Source of the DNA: Notamacropus eugenii
Lineage: Eukaryota; Chordata; Mammalia; Diprotodontia; Macropodidae
Assembly: GCF_028372415.1 (NCBI RefSeq)
Contig: NC_092879.1
Location: 92,659,741-92,723,740 of the forward strand
DNA: 64,000 nucleotides
Reading direction: 5' to 3'
Positions 30,605-43,475 of this stretch are shown here, in pieces. Below the pieces are notes generated by a model. It saw only the letters and a list, made by a program, of their open reading frames with translations, was not told the DNA's origin and made no database searches. Position 1 is the first letter of the stretch, and each line of letters opens with the position of its first letter. Made by a program: the position numbers and the translations under genes.

Positions 30605-31024
30605 GTCAATGTCTTGTTCTGCCCACAAGCCCTTATGTCACAGGCAAGAGTTTAAGAGCTTGATGCCTGAGAAGATCAGGAGGAGATACCCTCCCAGGAA
30701 CTTGTTGGAAAAACCCTGTCTAAATTCCTGACATCTACCACTCCTAAAATGAAACTCAGGAGTACCGGTGTCAGTTCTCCAAGGTACCCTCAGGATCCAC
30801 CCACACGGGCAACTGGACATTTTAAGCATTTCATTGGCTTTGGTCATTTATTTATTTCTTTGCCTTTAGTACCTTGAAGAATTTAACCTATTGCTGTGCT
30901 TTTGGCATTTCTAGATTACTCTTTAGCACTATTAAATCATACTGGTTTTTTAGTATGTTTCCTCCTTGTTTCGTATTTTTGTTCATAATATTTTGAGATT
31001 CTCTTCTGGTGGGAATCTAGTTTT

Positions 31025-31222
31025 GGACAGTAGAGGCACTGGAAATTGTAGTGAATTTGGGGTCATAGAATGTGGCATCAGATCTTACCCTGCACTTAAT
31101 GGCAGTGTGACCCTTGGCAAGCCATGTCTCCTCTCTGTCCAGCTTCCTCATTTGTAAAGGGGGGGAGTTTGGCTAGATAACCTATGACATTTCTTCTACT
31201 TTTAAATCCAGTATTCTGTGAT
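31025..31222 (+). mobile_element. MIR-like SINE, sense, diverged
   Basis: gacccttggcaagccatgtc and cttcctcatttgtaaagggg follow the family order. Confidence 0.6.
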
Positions 31223-31223
31223 C

Positions 31224-31482
31224 TTGTGTTTTTGTTCAGTCATTTCAACTGTGTCTGACACTTCACAACTCCATTTGGAATTTTCTTGGCAAAAAACTAG
31301 AGTGCTTTGCCATTTCTTTCTCCAGCTTATTTTACAGATGAGGAAACCAAGACAGATAGAGTAAAGTGACTTGCTTGGGGTCATACAGCTAGGAATTTTC
31401 TGAGGCCAGATTTGAACTCAGGGAAATGAGTCTTCCTGACTTCAGACCTGGCATTCCACCTACGGTATCACCTAACTGCCTA
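31224..31482 (-). mobile_element. Marsupial SINE with RTE-like tail, antisense
   Basis: cacaactccatttggaattt, ttacagatgaggaaaccaag and gccagatttgaactcaggga, in reversed order. A second SINE lies immediately upstream. Confidence 0.85.
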
Positions 31483-32054
31483 TATGATCGCGTGATCTAC
31501 CAGTATATCATCACCCCAGCATTTTGTGTGCCTTCTCTTTAGCCAGCCACTCTCCCATACCTTGATCCGTAGATTTCCACCATCCTTTTAAGCCAGGCAT
31601 GCTGAAAGCTGTTGAGCTGGCACAATAGCTTCTGGGAGATGTAGTTCCAAAAGTCAACGTGGAATCTGTCCATTGGACCTACCACCATACAGGTAAAATA
31701 CTAATTGCAAACAATCTTTGGAGGTTGCTTTTAGTGGTTTTTAGCCATTGAACCTGTTTTTAGTGTTTAACCATGATAGTGATGTCATTATGTCCTTGAT
31801 AATAGTGATAGTGAAAGGTTCTTGATGAAGAGACTAGGTAGGCTTTCACAAATGATATTCTATAGTAGACCACATCTTTTGAGTCACAACTGACTAAAAG
31901 GTGCACAGAATACATGATCTCATTGTGTCTCCTGTTTTGGGACTGAACTTGGCATTTCATTGATTTAGGGGACTCCCATTCATCTCTGCAGTTCTGGGGC
32001 ATGTCACATGTCCAGCATGTGTCAGAGGTACAGCTTGAGCTTATATCTTTCTGA

Positions 32055-32175
32055 TTTTTATTTAGTATTTTATTTTTCCCCAATTACATGTAAAACAATT
32101 TTAACATTCCTTTTTAAAACTTGGAGTTCCACATTCTCTCCCTTTCTCTCTCCTCATCCCCCTCATTATCTTCCT
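32055..32175 (-). mobile_element. Retroposon/L1-type 3' tail, antisense
   Basis: ttccccaattacatgtaaaa then cattcctttttaaaacttgg is the reverse complement of the tail type ending the element at 1271-1721. Confidence 0.55.
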
Positions 32176-32249
32176 AATTCTGAGGGCAGTTCTTGATTTA
32201 GTATACTAGGTTGCCTTTCTAATTGTTTTTAATGACATTTATGATATAT

Positions 32250-33240
32250 AGAAAAGTAACAGATATGTGTTCAGACCCAAAGCCATTTCCCAATAGCTAA
32301 AGGGTGAAAGGATATAAACAAACAGTTCTCACAAGAATTACAGACTATCAATAGCTATATGAAAGAATGCACCAAATCACTAACAATAAGAGAAATATAA
32401 ATTAAACCAACCCTAAAGTTTCACCTCACACTCAGTAAATTGGCAAAGATAACAAAAAATGGCTATAGTCAAATGTTATAGGGGTTGGAGGAAAGATAGA
32501 CCCACTGGTACATTTTTGGTAGATCTGTGATTCAGTACAACCATTTTGAAAGGCAATTTGGAATCATGCAAATAAAACCACCTAAATGTCCATACCCTTT
32601 GACAAGAGATTTTGCTACTGGGCACATACCCCAAGGAGGTCATTGATAGGAGGAAAGCTTCCATATACACCAAAATATTTATAGCAGTATTTTTTATGGT
32701 AATAAAGAACAGGAAACAAAGTTAGATACCCATTGACTGAGGAATAACTAGACAAGCTGTGTTAAATAAATGTGAAGGAATATTATTTTGCTATAAGAAA
32801 CAACAAATAGGAGGAATACAGAGCAGCATGGAAAGCCCTACATGAACTGATGCATAGTAAGGCACGTGGAGTCAAGAAAACTATACACAATGACAAATAT
32901 AAATAAATATGTACGTACGTGGAAAGAACAACCACAAAACAGTCAAAAGTGAGTGTCACAAAATTACAAATAACAAGCGAGGGTCCTAAGAAGAGGACTA
33001 GAAGATCCCCCCATCCCACTCTTGCAGAGGTAGGAGCTTCCCAGGTGGAGAACATTGCATATATTTTTAGACTTTTTAAGTAGTGATTGGTTCTGCTCCT
33101 TTATTTTCTCTTTTCTTTAAAAATTACTCTTCATTATATGAGATGGTTTTCTGGGGAGGGGGTAGGGGAAGGGATGTTGGGAGAAATTTTGACTATATAG
33201 AACCAAAAGATATCAATAATTTTTTTAAAAAAGGCATTCA
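32250..33240 (+). mobile_element. L1 3' region, sense
   Basis: cagacccaaagccatttccc, acctcacactcagtaaattg, gctactgggcacatacccca and gatacccattgactgaggaa match the sense 3' end of L1. It ends in an A-rich tail near 33230. No intact frame. Confidence 0.8.
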
Positions 33241-33409
33241 GTTCTGTAAAGAAAAATGAAACCCTAAAGGCTCTCCCATACATATGTTAAGACCATGCAA
33301 AATTCCTTAAAGATGCAGCAGAGATAATACATGACCTTATATTATCAAATGAAGCATGAAATGAGATGTTTACTCATCAAAGATTTTTGTTACTGTCATA
33401 GAGGATTTA

Positions 33410-34220
33410 GGAGGTATCATCCTCCAGGTTCTCTGGTTTTCAGGTGACTTTGTGCTGATCCTATCAAGCCCTGGAACAGCCATACCTCCTACTGAGACTG
33501 GTAATCACTCAAGATTTTGGCTGAACTATGCAAAAAAGGGAAGCTATATAGGTAAAGAATTTTATTCAGATTACTGTACGTTGGGATGTTCTTCAGTGCT
33601 TCTATCAGACATATTTGAAATGGAAGATGAGCAGAGCACACAAGTGAATAGGAAGAGAGTGGACTGGATTGATTATATTTGGGAAATGGTGACCAACTTC
33701 TCCTTGACAGATAAATCCATGATGTTAACAACCCTATCCATTGTTGAGGCAGTGTGGTACAGTGATTGGAAGGTCAGTCTTGGTGGCAGGAAGCCATGAA
33801 TTCAAGTGTGACATGTACCAACTCTGTAACTATGGACAAGTTGTTTAACCTCTTAGTGCCTCTGGCAACTCTCCAAAACTATAAGTCAGATGAGCTGTGG
33901 ATGGACTTCCCATACCAAGAATTCCCACACATTGATGAAAACATAGGGATAACTCCTCCCAAAAATTAGTGATTCTCTATGGCTATGAATTGTAGAACAT
34001 TATAATCTGAGGAATCAAAATTATAGGTTACCCAAAAGGCAATGGAGAGATTCATAGTGTGTGGAAAAAGGGTAGAGCGTGTTACCTAATAATAAATTGT
34101 CCATAAAAGTATGAAAAGTGGCATAAAGGTACCTTCAAAGAAATAGATCGATTGACCAGAAGTAGTGAGAGCTGGGAGAACAGAAGGAAAGGTTTCTTAT
34201 GTGCATAGCCAAATTGTATA
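33410..34220 (+). mobile_element. RTE-type reverse transcriptase remnant, sense, with SINE inserted
   Basis: The frame near 33440 gives DFVLILSSPGTA, the downstream flank of the polymerase box, then LNYAKK. After the SINE at 33738-33970, the segment VILYGYEL (compare the RTE LYGSETW block) and AMERFIVCGKRVERV continue the same element. Degenerate. Confidence 0.7.
33738..33970 (+). mobile_element. Marsupial SINE (WSINE/MAR1-like), sense, nested in the RTE remnant
   Basis: gaggcagtgtggtacagtga, agttgtttaacctcttagtg and the tail with caagaattcccacacattga. RTE-like sequence is present on both sides. Confidence 0.7.
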
Positions 34221-34229
34221 ACCTTATCC

Positions 34230-36085
34230 CAGACTTTCCTGCTTAGGGCCAAGTGCCAGGATTTTGAAAACTGAGGTGAGCATCAAATGTGTCACTGAGG
34301 CCCTGACCCCACTCAACTTCCCCTTGCTGATAGAGCTCCCATGTCTACCTAAAAAAAGTCCAAACCATGATATTTACTGACCCTCTGGGATCCATTGCTC
34401 CAAAAAGAGAATTAATCCTCCCAGCTACAGCTGTTCATACATTTTGAACAATTCACCTACGAAGCAGTGTAGTTTTTTACATTGCCATGACTAAAGGAAG
34501 GTCCTTAGCATATTGGACACGAACAATGATCGTTTAGGGTGGGAAGGGGTAGGTGGGTGATCTGCATCACTGGAGGGACCATCTCTCTTGATCATGAGTT
34601 TTGGGGGGCTAGGAGATGGAAAGGTGGTTTGTAGTGAAATGTGTACTGACCTGGCTAAGTCCAGCAGTGCTGAGTCTAGCAGTACACATGTAAATGTTTA
34701 ACAACCACCTCTCTGGAAAACACACACACACACACACCCCACAATAAGTTTAATCTGCATTATAAAATTTTCTTCATCTCTTTCTTAAGTCTAGACAACA
34801 AAACAACTCAAGCCCTCATTTGTAACATTTGCTGATTTCTGAGATAGAAATACTCACACTGATTTAATAATTAAATAATTATATTAAATTTAATAATCGC
34901 CTCTTGTGCATCAATCAAAATGACTCTAGCACACTGCTAACTGGATACAAGTTAAAGAGGTGCTGAACCTAGAGGTTAAAAATAGTTGCTGAACCTCAGA
35001 GACTAAAAATGTGTTGAATTTTAGGTTGTCCTATACTATGCAGGAAAAGGGTATCTTTCCCAATTGGGAAACTGAGTCACTCTGACATCTGTACTAAGTA
35101 GTGACCTGAAGGAAAAAGGCTACTCAGCAAACAAGAAATCTGGACCTCTGAAGGAGCAAGCAGGCCTTGTTATAACCACCCAAGCGCCTAGGCAACAACG
35201 AGAAGGAATTAGACTACCATCTGCACAGAGGGTGAACTTAGGTTCTGGTGCCCTGGAGCCATCACCTTGGCAAAAGAAAACAGTCAAGAACTGAGCTGGA
35301 CAAGGTCATACAAATCGTGATAACCCATACTTTCCCGGACATCTTCGGCCACAGCCATCTTCATTTCACCTCCCCACCCCCGAGAATGGAACTCTGCCCC
35401 TAGAGCCACCACAGGTACATTTCCTGGACACTTCTTGCTATGTCACCACATGTACCTTGCTCCCTTTTATGTATTGTCAATTAGAGTAAGCTCCTTCAGG
35501 GCAGGGACTACCTTACTTGCTTTTCTTTTTCCTTTCTTCTTTTTTCCATCCATTCATCCATCTATCACAACAGAGGCATGACATTTGGGGAAAGATGAGG
35601 AAAGAGTGATTAATGCCTATGAACTTCACAGGAGAAATAGGGAAGAAGAAAAGGTTTTAAAGCATACAGAAAGGATTTATGCTGGGCCTTGGGGAATGGG
35701 CCTCAGACTAAGCTGTGCAGTATGTGTTTTCCCAAAAGCTTATTTTATAATAGCTATGCATTTTAAATAAAGTTCAGAGACAAAATGCAGGTTCCTGTGT
35801 TATATTCTGTGATTCCTGGGGCCATGAAGAGGGGAGAATCAGAATGCTGTCACAGATTCATTGATGTATTCTTGCATTGCCATGACCAAAACAATCTTTA
35901 CCTAGTGGGTAGCCTACTGTGATGAATATTCGCAGAAAGCAGACCCCTTCTGTGGCTAGGATCATTCTCAAATCTATTTTTGATTGGAAGAACCTGCTAT
36001 AGTTTGTGCCCTATAGGTTAGAATCACCCCCACACCACAATGAGGAATGTACAAGTATTTGAAAAATAGATATGTGGGACATACT
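34230..36085 (+). other. Intergenic, no gene recognised
   Basis: Single-copy-looking DNA with a short CA run near 34719-34738 and AT-rich stretches near 34860. The part 34900-35530 could be an old LTR element but nothing in it is diagnostic. Confidence 0.35.
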
Positions 36086-36095
36086 GTTATTCAGG

Positions 36096-36150
36096 CTATA
36101 TCTATATCTATATCTATATATATAGATAGATATATAGATAGATATATATG
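36096..36150. repeat. (TATCTA)/(TAGATA) inverted microsatellite
   Basis: Three tatatc units switch to tagata units about a centre near 36120, giving an imperfect palindrome of about 55 bases. Confidence 0.85.
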
Positions 36151-36859
36151 CAAATGGATTCATGGTCCCCTTGCAAAGCTCACAAGCTAAGCACTGCTAA
36201 CACTGATGAAATCGATAGATACAAGTCCCACATATTGGGGCAGTTTTGACAAAGCAGTTACACCAGGTGAGGTACACTATCTAGACATAGCCCTACTATC
36301 TAACATACTAAAAACTTGATTCTCTCTTCTTGTTATTTCCTGTAGATCCCACCTGAAGTAAACCTGGTACAAGATCACCCACTTGGAGGACAAGAATATG
36401 GAAATTGACAGCCTAGGGAGGGCTAATACATATGAGTATGTTACAAACAATAATAAGAAAATTGTCTCCCATTTGATCTCTTATCCCTAGTAAATTGGTC
36501 TGACTTTCTTCTCATTTAATGACCATTTCCCTTTTGATAAATGCTGTATGTTATTTAGCCATTATATATATTTATACTACTATATATTATTTAACTGAGC
36601 TATGGCTTTGGACAGGTGAACATGAAAATGGAGTTCCCCTTGAACAAAAATATGTTGGATCATTCTTGCCAAAACCACTGGTCCACCTTAGACAAGGGGA
36701 CTGAACACCTAACAATCACAGTGGAGAAAGGAATAAAGATGACCTGTTTGTAAAAATGACTGCTTCCTCCAACTAATATTATGTCTCAGGCAAACAAAAA
36801 ATGAAGCAGGAATCAAATAATAAAAAGGAAGATAGCAATGGTTGGGGACTTGGATAATG

Positions 36860-37060
36860 ATTTAATTTATTAGCAGATATCTCATTTGATCCTCATAACA
36901 ACCCTGAGAAGTAGGTGTTATAATTCCCATTTCATAGATGAGAAAACTGAGGGAGACGGAGGCTAAGTGACTTGCCTTGGGTCACATAGTTTCTGAGGTT
37001 AGATCTGAACTTGCTGACTCTAGGTCCAGCACTCTATTTCCTGTGCCACCTAACTGCTTC
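36860..37060 (-). mobile_element. MIR-like SINE, antisense
   Basis: gatcctcataacaaccctga, gatgagaaaactgagggaga and cctgtgccacctaactgctt are the antisense hallmarks. Nearly full length. Confidence 0.8.
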
Positions 37061-37124
37061 TATGTACGAACAATGGATTCTCTGGGCTAAAAGATGAGGC
37101 CGGTTTAGTCAGTTTTTTGTTTTT

Positions 37125-37620
37125 GTTTTTGTTTTTTACCATAATTCCAAATTGTTTTCCAGAGTAGGACAAATTCCCAGCTCCATCCGCAAGTGTGCCT
37201 GTATTCCTGCAGTCCCTCCAACATTCACTATTTCTATCTTTTGTCATCTTTGCTAATTTGCTGGGTGTAAAGTGAAACCTCAGAGTTGTTTCGATTTGCA
37301 TTTCTATTTGCACATCTCTTATTAATTGGACAGTACTTGATATGGGGAATAGTCTGTGCTTCTTCTTTTGAGAATTGTTAATATCCTTTGACTATTTCTT
37401 CCATAGGGTATGGTTCTTCCTCTTAAATATTTGTGTTAATTCCCCATGTATCTCAACCATCAGACCCTTAGAGCTAACTTGATGCAAAGATTTTTTTTCC
37501 CAGTGACCTCTTCTTATTCTGACTCCCCTGATTTTGTCCACACAAAAGCTTTTCAATTTCATGTAGTTTAAATTATCTGTTTTATCTTTTGTGATCTCAG
37601 ATTTTCCCCTTAGGGAATAA
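37125..37620 (-). mobile_element. L1 3' region, antisense part of an orientation-switching copy
   Basis: ccataattccaaattgtttt, tcgatttgcatttctatttg and cacaaaagcttttcaatttc match the antisense L1 3' region. It abuts a sense L1 3' end at about 37640. Confidence 0.8.
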
Positions 37621-37639
37621 AATGAGGGGAAAAAAAAAG

Positions 37640-38575
37640 AAAATGAAAGAACTAGGATCTGACAGTTGGGGAATGGCCGAACAAATTGTGGTATAAGAAT
37701 GACACAGAATATTGTTGCACAGTAGGAAGTGACAGATTTCAGAGAATCGTGGATAATATAAACTGATGCACAGTGAAGTGAGCAAACCAGAACAGTTTGA
37801 CCAAGGACTGCAACATTGTAAGAAAAACAACTTTGAAAAACTCAAGAACTCTGATCAGTGCAGTGAGCACCCATATCTCCAGAGGATCCATGATGAAGCA
37901 TGGGACCTACCTCCTGAAAGAGAAAGAAGGAAGAGAACAAGCATTTATTAAGGCATGAGGCTAACTGCTTTTTACAGATATCTCATTTGATCTTTAAAAC
38001 AGCCCTAGGAGATAGTTGCTATTTTTATCCCTATTTTACAATTGAGGAAACTGAGGCAAAGACTAAATGATTTGTCCAGGGCCACATGGTTAGTGTCTAA
38101 GGCAGAATTTGAACTCATTTTTCAGCCTCCAGATCCAGCGCTACACCACCTAGTGGCCAGAGAAGTGATAGGCACAGAAAGAGACATTTTTTTTTTAAAT
38201 GGCCACTGTGTGGATCAATTTTACTTGACTATGTATGCTTATATACTATAAAGATTTTTTCTCTTTCAGGGGAGGGGTAGTAATTGAGGGTAAGGGGGTT
38301 AGCAGTAGTAATGTCAAAATACTGAATGTTTTTTTAATGCACATAACAAGTTCAGAAGGAAGGATAGATAAGCAAGGCAGTTTTGAAAGTAACATAGAAT
38401 TTATTATGTGCCCTTTTTTTTTTAAAGCAAGCAGATTGAAATAAGAGATTTATGGTTTCATGGTTCTATAAAGAATTCTCTTTTTGTGTCCTTTTATGTG
38501 TATAGAAATGCTCTTTTTTCAGTGCTTAAGTTCAGAATTTTAAAAAAATAAAGAATTTTCTCTCTATCCATAGCT
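37640..38575 (+). mobile_element. L1 3' end, sense, interrupted by MIR
   Basis: Its landmarks include ttggggaatggccgaacaaa and ttgaaaaactcaagaactct. After a SINE insertion, further landmarks are acttgactatgtatgctt and the terminal gtgcttaagttcagaatttt with an AATAAA-containing A-rich tail. The same 3' end recurs at 62090-62755. Confidence 0.8.
37925..38160 (-). mobile_element. MIR-like SINE, antisense, nested in L1
   Basis: tcatttgatctttaaaacag, ttgaggaaactgaggcaaag and ctacaccacctagtggcc. L1 3' UTR sequence continues on both sides. Confidence 0.75.
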
Positions 38576-38589
38576 GTGAAAAGTACTTA

Positions 38590-41500
38590 ATATTCTTTTC
38601 TAATTTTTAAAAAATTGACTTTTTTAAATTAATAAGCATTTATTTATATTTTTCTTTCCCACCACTTTCCCACTGAAAAAAGAAAACTTTTGTAACAATG
38701 TGTATTGTCAAAGAAAACAAATGCCCTCTATTGGTCATATCTAGAAATGTGTACATCTCTTAACTCTACTGCTTTTCTGGTGAGTAGCATGCTTCATCAT
38801 GGGTCCTCTGGAATTGTAACTAGTCATTGTATTGGTCAGAGTTCTAAAATCTTCCAAAGTTGTTTGCCTTTGCAATGTTGTTATTGTATAATTTTTCTCC
38901 TGGTTCTGCTTACTGTACTCTGCATCAATTTATATGTCTTTCCAGTGTAACTGGGGGCTGTGGCCCTAAGAGGTCCTTGACCTTTGCAGTTGTTCTTGTA
39001 TGACTTAGGTGAAGGGAATGAAGAGTCTGATCTTGTGAGTTGTGAAAAGTCTAGAGGATACCTAGTATCCCAATGTTCTAGAGTATGGGTTCTAGAGTCA
39101 ATGCAGCATCAATGTCCCAAGGAACAGACAGTAGAGAATACATACAACTTCAATTCCTCAGAGTATCCTAGAACCCTGAGGAGAGACATATCCAGCCTAG
39201 CCCTGAGAGAAAAAGATTGTGCTCGCTCTGAAAGATTTCTCTGAAACCATCCTTTTCATTATTTTTTATGTCACAATAATATCCCATTATGTCCATATAC
39301 CATTATTTATTCAGCTATTTACCAGTTGATGGGACACCCTCTTAATTTCTAGTTTTTTGTCACTACAAAAAGAGCTGCTATAAATAATTTTGTACATATG
39401 AATCTGTTTCCTCTTTCTTTAAACTCTTTGGGGTAGAGACCTAGTAGTAGTGTCATGGAGTAAAAGGGTATACACAGTTCAGTAACCTTTGGGGCAGAAT
39501 TTCAGATTATTCTTTGTTGCCTCTGAGACTGAGATGCAACAGGTTCTTTGTTGGGCTGAACTGCCAAGCATTCAAACTCTGTTGCAGAGAGTACAACTCT
39601 GATGGTCTGGCTATGTTGTTCAGATATCAAACATACATTTGCCTAAAAGACTATTTTGTAGAGAACTCTCATGGAGCAGGTAATCACATGGTGGTCAGAA
39701 GAAGCAATACAAGGACAGTCTCAAGGTCTCTGAAGAGTTTTGGAATTGATTATGGAACATGGGAGACACTGGCACAGGAGTACCCAGTCTGGCATGCCCA
39801 CATCAAAGTAGGAAGGTGCCATATTCTATGAGCAAAGCAGAATTGCAGTAGCTCAAAAGATATGTGAGAAGCATAAATTTAGAGACATCTCCACTCCAAA
39901 TGTTCATGTGAACTATTTGTGCCTGACCTATGGTAGAACCTTCTGAGCTCATATCGATCTGATCAGCCACAGTTGGACACACCGTACCTTGACCCCAACA
40001 TAGTGATGTCATTTTGGCCCTCTTCAAGCATGAAGGACAGCAATCATCACCACCACTGTGTCTGAAGGTGGGTGACCTATTTTTAGCATGCTTTATGACT
40101 GGTCCTGTGAAATCATGGTTAATTATTGCATTAATCGGAGTTTTTAAGCCTTTCAAAGTTGTTCATTTTTACAGTGTGGTTGCTATAATATAGATTGTCC
40201 TCCAGGTTCTGCTCACTTTACTCTGTATCATTTCATACAGGTTTTCCCAGGTGTCTTTGAAACTGCCTCTTTCTTTATTTTTACAGCAGAAGAGTGTCTC
40301 GTTGTGTTCATATACCATAATTTGTTCAGCTGTTCTTAATTTATGAGCATCCCTTTTTGCCACCACAAAAAGGAGCTCTGAACTGCTGCTAAAATATTTT
40401 TTGTACATATAGGACCTTTTCTTCTTTTTTGATTTCTTTGAGCTATAGGCCTAGTCACTGTATCACTGTGTCAACGGGTATATGTGCAGTTTAGTAACTT
40501 TATGGGGCATAGTTTCAAATTATATCCCAGAATTACTAGACTAGTTCACAGATTCACCAACAGTGCATTAATATTATTGTTGTCACTTAGCCCCTCTAAT
40601 ATTTGTCCTTTTCTTGTTACTTTGCTAATCTAATGGCTAGAAGGCAGAACCTGAGAGTTGCTTTTAATTTACATTTCTCTAATTACTAGTGATTTGGAGT
40701 ATTTTTCCAAATGGCTATATATAGTTTAAGTTTATTGTTTTAGAAACTGCTTGTTCATAGTCCTATATAGTTGGGGAATGGCTCTTGTTCTTTGAAATTT
40801 AAATCACTTCCTTTCATATCTTGAAAATAAGACCTTTATCAAAGAAATTTATTGCAAAGATTTTCCCCCCAGTTAACTGTTTTCCTTCTAATCTTAGTGG
40901 CATTGGTTTTGTTTGTGCAAAACCTTTTAATTTTATAGAATCAAAATTCTCCATTTTCCTTCTGTGATCCTCTCTATCCTTTTTTTTGGCCACGAACCCT
41001 TTCCCCTATTCATATAGGTTCATAAGATAATTTGTTTCTTACTCTTCTAATTTGCTTATGATGTGACTTTTAGAAAATATCTCAATCATGTATCCATTTG
41101 GAGCTTCTCTGGGTATGTGCTATGTGATATATCTGGGTATATGCTATGTGGTCTGTACCAATTTCTGCCAGACTACTTTCCAGTTTTTCCAGCAGTTTTT
41201 GTTGAATAGTGACCTCTTAGCGCAGTAGTTGGGATCTTTGGGTTTATCAAACACTACTTCTGTATACTTGTACCTAATCTGTTCCACTAGTACACCTCTC
41301 TTTCTCTCTTTTCTTTTAACTAATATCAAATGTGTCCCAAAGCTTTGTGGTCCACTTTGAGATATGGTACTTTTAGGCCCTCATCCTGCTCATTTTTTTC
41401 ATTACTTCCTTTGAGATTCCTGATCTTTTATTCCTCAAATTTCATTATTTTTTCTGGCTCTATTAAGTAATTCTTTGGTAATTTTATATGCAACTAAGTA

Positions 41501-41945
41501 AATTAATTTAGGAGTATTATCCTTATTGTATAGGATTATTCTACCCCTGAACAATTAATATTCTACAAGTTATTCAGATTTATCTTAATTTGCACAGGGT
41601 GTTTTGTTGATGTATTTATACAGTTCCTGCATGGATTTTGGTTGGTAGACTTCCAAATATTGTATATATTCCGTAGTTACTTTAAAAGGAATTTTCTTCT
41701 TTCTTTTCCTGCTGTTTTTTTTGGTAGTATACAGAAATGCTGATGATTTATGGGGATTTATTTTATGTCCTGCTACTTTGTTGACTCTAAATTTTTTTTA
41801 TGCTGTGACCTTTTATATGCCTCAAAGGGAATTGGTGATTTTCATATCAACCGATCTAGAGATTGCTGTTCAAATCCTATAAACTGCCTCTTGAGCAATT
41901 TATCTATCCCATTTTCCTCTGTGGCAGACAGGCAATTGAAGCTGA
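38590..41945 (-). mobile_element. L1 LINE, antisense (two overlapping copies), with another LINE inserted
   Basis: Two antisense runs of the same L1 3' region (38590-39510 and 40140-41040) show the shared order: ctggttctgct, then tattcagct or tgttcagct, then a cactacaaaaag-like block. The second continues into antisense ORF2 to about 41940, including cagaaatgctgatgatttat. A different LINE in sense orientation (39520-40060) sits between them. All frames are broken. Confidence 0.75.
39520..40060 (+). mobile_element. Non-LTR retrotransposon C-terminal fragment, sense
   Basis: The frame 39514-39831 includes GLAMLFRYQT and VSRSLKSFGIDYGTWETLAQ, the connection region of RTE/CR1-like LINEs. Downstream DNA is the reverse complement of the copy at 4105-4420 (ggacagcaatcatcac at the 3' end). 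Defective. Confidence 0.75.
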
Positions 41946-41949
41946 CCTA

Positions 41950-43230
41950 AAATGTGGGAGGCCCTATCTGCCACATTTTGGATTTTGGAAAATCCATTGT
42001 TCACAGCTCATTCTTTAAAGTCAAAACTGGAATTGGCTTATTAGGATCCACAAAGGAGACTTGAAGGAAAGTGGCAAGGTCTTCCATTTGAGATAGAGGA
42101 AAGAAGCTAAGTCACTCAGATGTTGATTTCTCTTTCTCTCTGAGCTGTGGTTGTTGTGAAATTGAAAGAAAAAAAAAGAAAGTAATCTAAGGACTTTGTT
42201 GGCCCAAAGGGAGCACGCAGCATTTTGTTGGAGCAGTCCAATCCTGGAGGCTATATCGCAGATGGATGACATAATAATGAGAGTGGGAGTGAAAGTCTTG
42301 CCTCTAATTTGTCAGCCTCCCCATACCACTTTGACTAAGGGAACCAAAGCAAAGGAGCCTTATGAATGAGTAAAAGAAAGGGATAATGGTCTGTTTAGGG
42401 AAGGATTTAATGGACAATAAAAACCTCTCCTGTAACGATCAATCTCAGGGAGAAAAGTAATTATTTCACTTATTAAATTCTATTGTACTGACAGAAAAAA
42501 AGATAAAAGAATATGCTGTCTTTCCATTTTAACTAGGCTAAAGAGAATAGATCATATCACCCTGATTTTTTTATTAACAGCTGAGAATTTTTAACTGGTG
42601 CCCATGTATTTCCCCTATGCCAAGTCTTTCCACAGATAAGTAAACTGTGGTATGATACCTAGATTACACAGAAAAACAGAGGGTGATGTGGTCTTAATTA
42701 ATCCGTTACATCCATGCTAATACAAATGATAGACACTGGAAGGGTCTTAACAGACCTCTCTCTAAATGAGATTAACATAAGGTTCTTCCCTCCCCCGCTT
42801 TTCACTCAGTTCAGAATCCTAGGATTTAGGGCTGGAGGGGACCTTAGAGGTTATCTAGTCCAAGAAGAACCAGTTTGAGTTGGATTCCTAGTAGCAACTA
42901 CCACCTAAACATTTCTGACATTGTTTGCAGACCTCCCCTCACTCCCATTTTGTTTTTTGTAAAGCTTGGTAACTCTTCTCTCTCTGTTTACTATTCCTTT
43001 GTTGACTATCCTTTTCCAGCTTTCTTTGTGTGCAAGAGGTGTCCAAATGCCTTAGGATTTCTTGTCTTTGGGTGTTACAGAACTGTACCCTCAATGTCTC
43101 CTACTGTGACAAATTTCAAAGTGCTGAGATTCCTGGCCACTCAATTGCCTCCCCAAACAGGCTCACATCCACTAACCTCTGACTACTTTGATCATACCTC
43201 CTTTCACAATGGAGTCAATTTAGCATGGAC
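41950..43230 (+). other. Intergenic, little recognised
   Basis: A short CR1/MIR-like fragment lies at 42810-42870 (gggctggaggggaccttaga). The rest is single-copy-looking, with no exon found. Confidence 0.4.
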
Positions 43231-43234
43231 AAAG

Positions 43235-43475
43235 CTTTTCTCGTTTTGTTGTTCAGTCGTTTCAGCTGTGTCTGTCCCTTCATGACCCCACTTGGGGTTT
43301 TCTTGACAAGGATACTGGAGTGGTTGGCCGTTTCCTTCTCCAGTGGATCGTTTTTGTCAGGATCAGAGGTTAAGTGACTTGTCCAGGGTCACACAGCTAG
43401 GACATGTCTGAAGCTAGATTTGAACTCAAGTCTTCCTGACTCCATGCTGTCTTTACTAAGCCACCAGCTGCCTCT
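43235..43475 (-). mobile_element. Marsupial SINE with RTE-like tail, antisense
   Basis: tcatgaccccacttggggtt, tggccgtttccttctccagt and tccagggtcacacagctagg. Nearly full length. Confidence 0.88.

Noticed and set aside
30391..30628. Overlapping Ser-Leu repeat frames on the minus strand
   Set aside because: They are translations of the GA microsatellite, not proteins.
33452..33799. 115-codon frame that could be a small gene
   Set aside because: Its residues fit a degenerate RTE reverse transcriptase running into a SINE.
34860..34900. AT-rich stretch resembling a palindrome
   Set aside because: The two halves do not match well as inverted repeats; simple AT-rich composition explains it.
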